Assembly: GCA_949372635.1 (NCBI GenBank)
Contig: CASIAB010000006.1
Span: 52,243-116,242, forward strand
DNA from: an uncultured Pseudomonadales bacterium
GTDB taxonomy: Bacteria; Pseudomonadota; Gammaproteobacteria; Pseudomonadales; Pseudohongiellaceae
Length of the DNA: 64,000 nucleotides
Reading direction: 5' to 3'
Position 1 is the stretch's first letter, and the number at the start of each line of letters is the position of its first letter. The position numbers and the translations under genes were made by a program. Positions 59,687 through 64,000 of the stretch are shown here, in pieces. The notes beneath the pieces are model-generated. The model had not been told where the DNA came from, ran no database searches, and worked only from the letters and a program-made list of their open reading frames with translations.

Positions 59687-62597
59687 ACTAAGCACAATCG
59701 TCGCTCTCGGCGGCGGATATCTCGCGCTATTGTTTGGCATCGCCTTCGTGACTGAGCGCGGTTGGATTCCCGAAAAAATCGTTCGCCACCCAATTGTCTA
59801 CGTTCTCTCTCTTGGCGTATTCGCCAGCGTCTGGGCTTACTACACTTCCATCGGCAACGCTCAACGTGATGGATATGGTTATCTCGCCGGTTCTATCGGC
59901 ATCTCGCTGGCATTCCTGCTTTCACCTTTGTTATTGCGCCCGCTACTTGGACTGACTCGCACCTACCAGCTGAGCTCGCTAGCTGATCTAGTCGCCTTTC
60001 GCTATCGCTCGCCTTGGACAGGCACCGTTTCCACCCTCGTAATCTTGATCGCCGTTATCCCCCTTATCGCGCTGCAGATCAGAGCCGTTTCAGACACTGC
60101 GTTTTTGCTCTCCCCTGAGGCGGAGCAAAGCTCATTCGCGATCGGTTTCTGCTTAATAATTACACTATTCGCGATTCTGTTTGGCACCTCTAGAAGGGCT
60201 GGACGAATACATTATGACGGCCTGGTGATGGCGATTGCTTTTGAATCGCTAGTGAAGCTGATAGCGTTCCTCGTCGTGGGAGCGTTCGCGGTTTATGGCG
60301 CCTTCGGCAGCTTCGATGGACTCGATCAATGGTTGCAGGAACAACCTGAGCTTGTAGCAAGCCTGAAGAACACAGACTACTTCTCTTCCTTCCATGTAAT
60401 GACGCTACTGTTTTTCACCGCGGCAGTCGCGATGCCACATATGTTCTACGTGACCTTCAATGGCAATAATGGTCAGCGAGCCCTCTCGTTTGCGAGCTGG
60501 GGGTTACCTCTGTATTTCCTACTGCTTAGCCTGCCTGTCCTTCCCATTCTCTGGGCCGGCCTGCAGTCGGGCAGCAGTGTGCAGGTGGAATACTTCCCTG
60601 TAGTTATTGGTGCCGCCTACGAAGCTCCTCTGATCAGCCTACTCGCCTATCTAGGTGGATTGTCCGCCGCGAGCGGTCTGATAATTGTTATAACCCTCGC
60701 GCTTTCAAATATGTGCTTGAACCATTTGATACTTCCCATCTATCAACCGAAGGCGAATGAGGACATTTATCGCTGGCTACTCTGGAAGCGCCGCACCCTT
60801 ATAACGGCAATTATATGGCTTGGCTTTCTCTTCCATTACCTTCCTAACGAGCAAATAAGCATTCAGGTGATCGGCATCGTCGCATTCACCGCCTGCCTGC
60901 AATTTATGCCGGGCATTATCGCGATTCTTTACTGGCCAGCGGCAAATAAAAAAGGCTTTCTATGGGGTCTGGGCAGCGGCGTGCTCATTTGGTTTCTATT
61001 TCTAATGCTACCGCTGCTAACAGACACTGACCCCCTTGCCCTAGTTTCAATCAATTGGCGTGAGATAACCGCCCTCTCACTCATTACCAACTGCCTGCTA
61101 TTCGTAGCCGTTTCCCTCTTAAGCAAAAGCAGCGACGCAGAGCGAAGCTCTGCCGATATCTGCACGCTCGATACAATTAAGCAACGAAAGCGCAGCGGGC
61201 TGGTCGCGAAATCACCGCACGATTTTATTAAAAGCCTTAGCAAGCCACTGGGTGAGAAAACCGCAAATCGGGAAGTAGCTCGAGCACTAAAGGATTCAAA
61301 AATTGACGGGAAAGATCGGCGACCTTACGCAATGCAGCAACTGCGCGGAAAACTGGAAGCGAACCTATCGGGTTTACTTGGCCCATCGATTGCTCGAGAA
61401 ATTATCGATGGCTACCTTCCCTATAGCATCGTCTCGGAACATGGCAGCTCGGATCTTAATGTTATCGAGAATCGCATCGAAGCTTATCGCAGCAATCTAT
61501 CTGGCATGGCGGCAGATCTCGACAATCTGAGACGCTATCATCGCCAGATCCTGCTTGATCTACCCTTAGGTGTCTGCTCGCTCAGTACAGACAATGAAGT
61601 CATCATGTGGAATCGAGCCATGGAGCAGTTCACTCAGCACAATAGTGCCGATGTCGTCGGCTCTCAACTTATCGATCTCTCGGAACCTTGGCTAAGTCTG
61701 TTTGCAAACTTTATTGATGACGACGCCAGTCATTCCTACAAGTATGCGTTTGAATTAGATGACCAGAAGCGGACGGTCAACCTGCACAAGGCTCTTATAG
61801 AACAAACCAGCGACCCAGATTCCATTCACGAAGGTGTCATTATTCTTCTAGAAGACATTACCGAAATGGAAATTCTGGAAGCGGGCCTTACACACAGCGA
61901 AAGACTTGCCTCCATCGGTAGGCTCGCCGCAGGCGTAGCTCATGAGATAGGAAACCCAATCACCGGCATTGCCTGCCTCGCACAAACCATTCGAGACGAA
62001 TATGACGACAAAGAATTGCTCAACCTTGCCGAGCAAATTATCGAACAAACCGACCGCACATCGACGATTCTACAATCCTTAGTCAACTTTGCGCACGCAG
62101 GTACAAACAAGACTCAATACGAAAGTGAAATAGTAACTATTAGCGAATGCATGGCACAGGCTCAGACTCTGGTATCCCTGGATAGAAAGAGCAAAGAATT
62201 AAACCTGCGCATCGACTGCGATCCTAATGCGAAAGTTCTCGGTGACTCGCAGCGCCTCCTGCAGGTATTAATTAACCTAATCAACAACGCCCGTGATGCA
62301 AGTCAAGCAAATGGCGAAGTCCTCTTGCAGACGCGAATATTAGGCGAGATGGTCGAAATCGCTGTTGTCGACGAAGGAATTGGCATTCCCCTAGCCATAA
62401 AGGATCGCGTCTTCGACCCCTTCTTCACAACCAAAGAGGCGGGAGAAGGCACTGGTTTAGGGCTCTCCCTCGTTTTCAGCATAATTGAAGACTTAGGTGG
62501 TGATATTGATATAATCAGCCCCGCAAACGAAGACACAGGCGGCACGCGGGTATTACTGCGATTTCCTTGCTACCATAGCGATTCCGTCACGCACTAA
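59676..62597 (+). CDS. cbrA: CbrA, SLC5-type sensor histidine kinase
   Basis: Sensor of the CbrAB system for carbon and nitrogen use. About 973 residues from the ATG at 59676. Residues 1 to about 490 are a sodium/solute-symporter-like domain with around 13 membrane helices. A linker, a PAS domain (about residues 625-735) and the kinase core follow. The phosphorylated histidine is residue 756 (GVAHEIGNP). N and G boxes are LINNARDA, VDEGIGI and GTGLGLSL. Relatives may bind or transport histidine. Coupled to cbrX upstream, with cbrB 49 bases downstream. Confidence 0.95.
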   Translation: MNFELSTIVALGGGYLALLFGIAFVTERGWIPEKIVRHPIVYVLSLGVFASVWAYYTSIGNAQRDGYGYLAGSIGISLAFLLSPLLLRPLLGLTRTYQLSSLADLVAFRYRSPWTGTVSTLVILIAVIPLIALQIRAVSDTAFLLSPEAEQSSFAIGFCLIITLFAILFGTSRRAGRIHYDGLVMAIAFESLVKLIAFLVVGAFAVYGAFGSFDGLDQWLQEQPELVASLKNTDYFSSFHVMTLLFFTAAVAMPHMFYVTFNGNNGQRALSFASWGLPLYFLLLSLPVLPILWAGLQSGSSVQVEYFPVVIGAAYEAPLISLLAYLGGLSAASGLIIVITLALSNMCLNHLILPIYQPKANEDIYRWLLWKRRTLITAIIWLGFLFHYLPNEQISIQVIGIVAFTACLQFMPGIIAILYWPAANKKGFLWGLGSGVLIWFLFLMLPLLTDTDPLALVSINWREITALSLITNCLLFVAVSLLSKSSDAERSSADICTLDTIKQRKRSGLVAKSPHDFIKSLSKPLGEKTANREVARALKDSKIDGKDRRPYAMQQLRGKLEANLSGLLGPSIAREIIDGYLPYSIVSEHGSSDLNVIENRIEAYRSNLSGMAADLDNLRRYHRQILLDLPLGVCSLSTDNEVIMWNRAMEQFTQHNSADVVGSQLIDLSEPWLSLFANFIDDDASHSYKYAFELDDQKRTVNLHKALIEQTSDPDSIHEGVIILLEDITEMEILEAGLTHSERLASIGRLAAGVAHEIGNPITGIACLAQTIRDEYDDKELLNLAEQIIEQTDRTSTILQSLVNFAHAGTNKTQYESEIVTISECMAQAQTLVSLDRKSKELNLRIDCDPNAKVLGDSQRLLQVLINLINNARDASQANGEVLLQTRILGEMVEIAVVDEGIGIPLAIKDRVFDPFFTTKEAGEGTGLGLSLVFSIIEDLGGDIDIISPANEDTGGTRVLLRFPCYHSDSVTH

Positions 62598-62646
62598 TGC
62601 ACACGAATGATTGAAACCAATAGCAACAAACGAATTAAGTAATCAC

Positions 62647-64000
62647 ATGACAGCGATGCAACAAGTTTTAGTAGTGGAAGATGAGGTGGTTATTCGAACT
62701 GCCTTGAAGCGATTACTAGAGCGCCACGAATACAAAGTAAGCGAAGCCGGAACGGTTAAAGAGTCGATAGACAATTTCGACATGGACGACTTCGACGTAA
62801 TAATCAGTGACCTGCGTCTGCCGGGCGCGCCTGGAACCGATCTGATCAAGGCAACCACCACGCCGGTTCTAATCATGACTAGCTACTCCAGTATTCGCTC
62901 AGCCATCGATTCGATGAAACTTGGCGCCGTCGACTACATCGCCAAACCGTTTGAACACAAAGAACTGATCGCGTCCGTTGCAAAAGTAATTCGCGAACAC
63001 GCTAAAGCGTCGCGTCAATCTGTTGATGCACCTACAGAATTTGAACCTCCTGTTCATGGAATGATCGGTAGCTGTCCGCCGATGATGGAACTGTTTCGAC
63101 GAATTCGTAAAGTGGCACTTACCAATTCTACGGCCCTAATCAATGGCGAATCGGGAACAGGAAAAGAACTCGTTGCTAGAGCGATTCACAACTTGAGCAA
63201 TCGTCACGCACAGGAAATGATTTCTGTAAATTGCGCAGCGATTCCAGAAAACCTAATTGAGTCTGAACTATTCGGCCACGAAAAGGGAGCCTTCACCGGC
63301 GCCACTGCAACCAGAACAGGTTTAGTCGAAGCCGCTAATGGCAGCACGCTATTCCTAGATGAAATTGGTGAGCTACCGCTCGAGGCTCAGGCCAGACTGC
63401 TCAGAGTCCTGCAAGAAAACGAGATTCGCAAGGTCGGCTCTGTGCAGTCAACAAAAGTCGACGTGCGCCTAGTCGTTGCTACCCATCGTGACCTCAAGCA
63501 ATTGGTCGTAGATGGACACTTCCGTGAAGACCTCTATTACCGCATCAATGTGATGACACTCCTGATCCCGCCGCTTAGAGATCGCGGTGACGATATACTC
63601 GAATTAGGTGAAGCCATTCTGCAACGCACCTGTAAGCGCCTTAAAACCAAGATGCTCAAACTGAGCGACGGTGCTAGGCGCGCCATATTCAATTATGGCT
63701 GGCCTGGAAACGTGCGTGAGCTGGAAAATGCGATAGAACGCGCTGTTGTGCTGGCCGAAGAATTGGAAATCTCAGAAGAGCTTCTTGCTATAGACGACGA
63801 AGAGAAGCTGACCACAGGTCAGAAGTCGGATTTACAGAACCTACAGAATACTCCCCAGCCCATCGAGGAGCTCTCATTAAAAGACTACTTCCAGCGCTTC
63901 GTTCTTGAGCATCAGGACGCCATGAATGAGACCCAGCTTGCGAAAAAATTAGGCATAAGCCGCAAGTGTCTTTGGGAGCGTCGCCAGCGCTTTGGCATTC
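62647..64000 (+). CDS. cbrB: CbrB, sigma-54-dependent response regulator (cut by right edge)
   Basis: NtrC-type activator paired with CbrA. The receiver domain has phosphorylatable aspartate 55 (ISDLRLPG) and the lysine in AKPF. The AAA+ domain shows Walker A GESGTGKE, the sigma-54-contact GAFTGA loop, Walker [10 protein letters not shown] and the [17 protein letters not shown] segment. The C-terminal helix-turn-helix ([20 protein letters not shown]) is nearly complete when the window ends at about residue 451. It would act with the RpoN encoded at 37.5 kb. Confidence 0.95.
   Translation, partial: MTAMQQVLVVEDEVVIRTALKRLLERHEYKVSEAGTVKESIDNFDMDDFDVIISDLRLPGAPGTDLIKATTTPVLIMTSYSSIRSAIDSMKLGAVDYIAKPFEHKELIASVAKVIREHAKASRQSVDAPTEFEPPVHGMIGSCPPMMELFRRIRKVALTNSTALINGESGTGKELVARAIHNLSNRHAQEMISVNCAAIPENLIESELFGHEKGAFTGATATRTGLVEAANGSTLFLDEIGELPLEAQARLLRVLQENEIRKVGSVQSTKVDVRLVVATHRDLKQLVVDGHFREDLYYRINVMTLLIPPLRDRGDDILELGEAILQRTCKRLKTKMLKLSDGARRAIFNYGWPGNVRELENAIERAVVLAEELEISEELLAIDDEEKLTTGQKSDLQNLQNTPQPIEELSLKDYFQRFVLEHQDAMNETQLAKKLGISRKCLWERRQRFGI

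Overview
This window is a continuous stretch of gammaproteobacterial chromosome. Gene content and order match the Pseudomonadales core (as recalled from Pseudomonas aeruginosa): the mra/dcw cell-wall cluster, rnpB, rsmI-lpoA-yraN-diaA-dolP, sspAB, petABC, rplM-rpsI, zapE-zapG, cysD-cysNC, a DegS/AlgW protease, hisDG-murA-ibaG-mlaC, then yrbG-kdsDC-lptCAB-rpoN-ptsN-rapZ-ptsH. Further right lie hppA, sfsA, an aminotransferase, dksA-gluQ and cbrXAB. Base composition looks moderate. I see no phage, insertion sequence, integrase or CRISPR array. The cytochrome bc1 complex, sulphate activation, sodium-coupled symporters and a membrane pyrophosphatase suggest an aerobic, probably marine or salt-adapted heterotroph. 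That lifestyle is inference.

Layout. 1-11.1 kb (minus strand): murG (cut by the edge), ftsW, murD, mraY, murF, murE, ftsI, ftsL, rsmH and mraZ form one operon behind a promoter with 10-bp-spaced MraZ boxes. 11.3-11.65 kb: RNase P RNA. 11.7-16.3 kb: rsmI, divergent from the envelope and replication genes lpoA, a decayed yraN-like ORF, diaA and dolP. 16.3-20.1 kb: sspB, sspA, a cytochrome b/cytochrome c1 fusion and a frameshifted Rieske gene. 20.3-23.3 kb: rpsI-rplM, frameshifted zapE, zapG. 23.4-28.3 kb: cysD, cysNC, a Nif3-like gene and a DegS/AlgW gene with three frame breaks. 28.4-32.6 kb: hisD, hisG, murA, ibaG and an isolated mlaC. 32.8-40.8 kb: LPS synthesis and transport, then sigma-54 and the nitrogen PTS. 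41-51 kb: mgtE, darP, transporters, mrp and hppA, with unknown genes between. 51-57.4 kb: a coiled-coil lipoprotein, an unknown membrane protein, a DksA-like zinc-finger protein, a PLP lyase, a Rieske protein, sfsA and an aminotransferase. 57.6-64 kb: a tRNA-like remnant, dksA, gluQ, and cbrX-cbrA-cbrB (cut by the right edge).

How it fits together. Most of the window builds the envelope: peptidoglycan precursors and septal synthesis, the LpoA activator, the Kdo and Lpt branches of LPS assembly, MlaC, DolP and MurA. Energy and regulation come from bc1, the pyrophosphatase, RpoN, PtsN/NPr, DksA and CbrAB.

I found no convincing new multi-gene system. The best leads are the bc1 gene fusion with an unusual Rieske loop, a local run of frame breaks at 19.9-28.0 kb, loss of partner genes (mlaFED/mlaB, hpf, a functional yraN), the cbrX small ORF, structured leaders and spacers (mraZ, rplM, dksA-gluQ), a tRNA-like relic and several unrecognised proteins.
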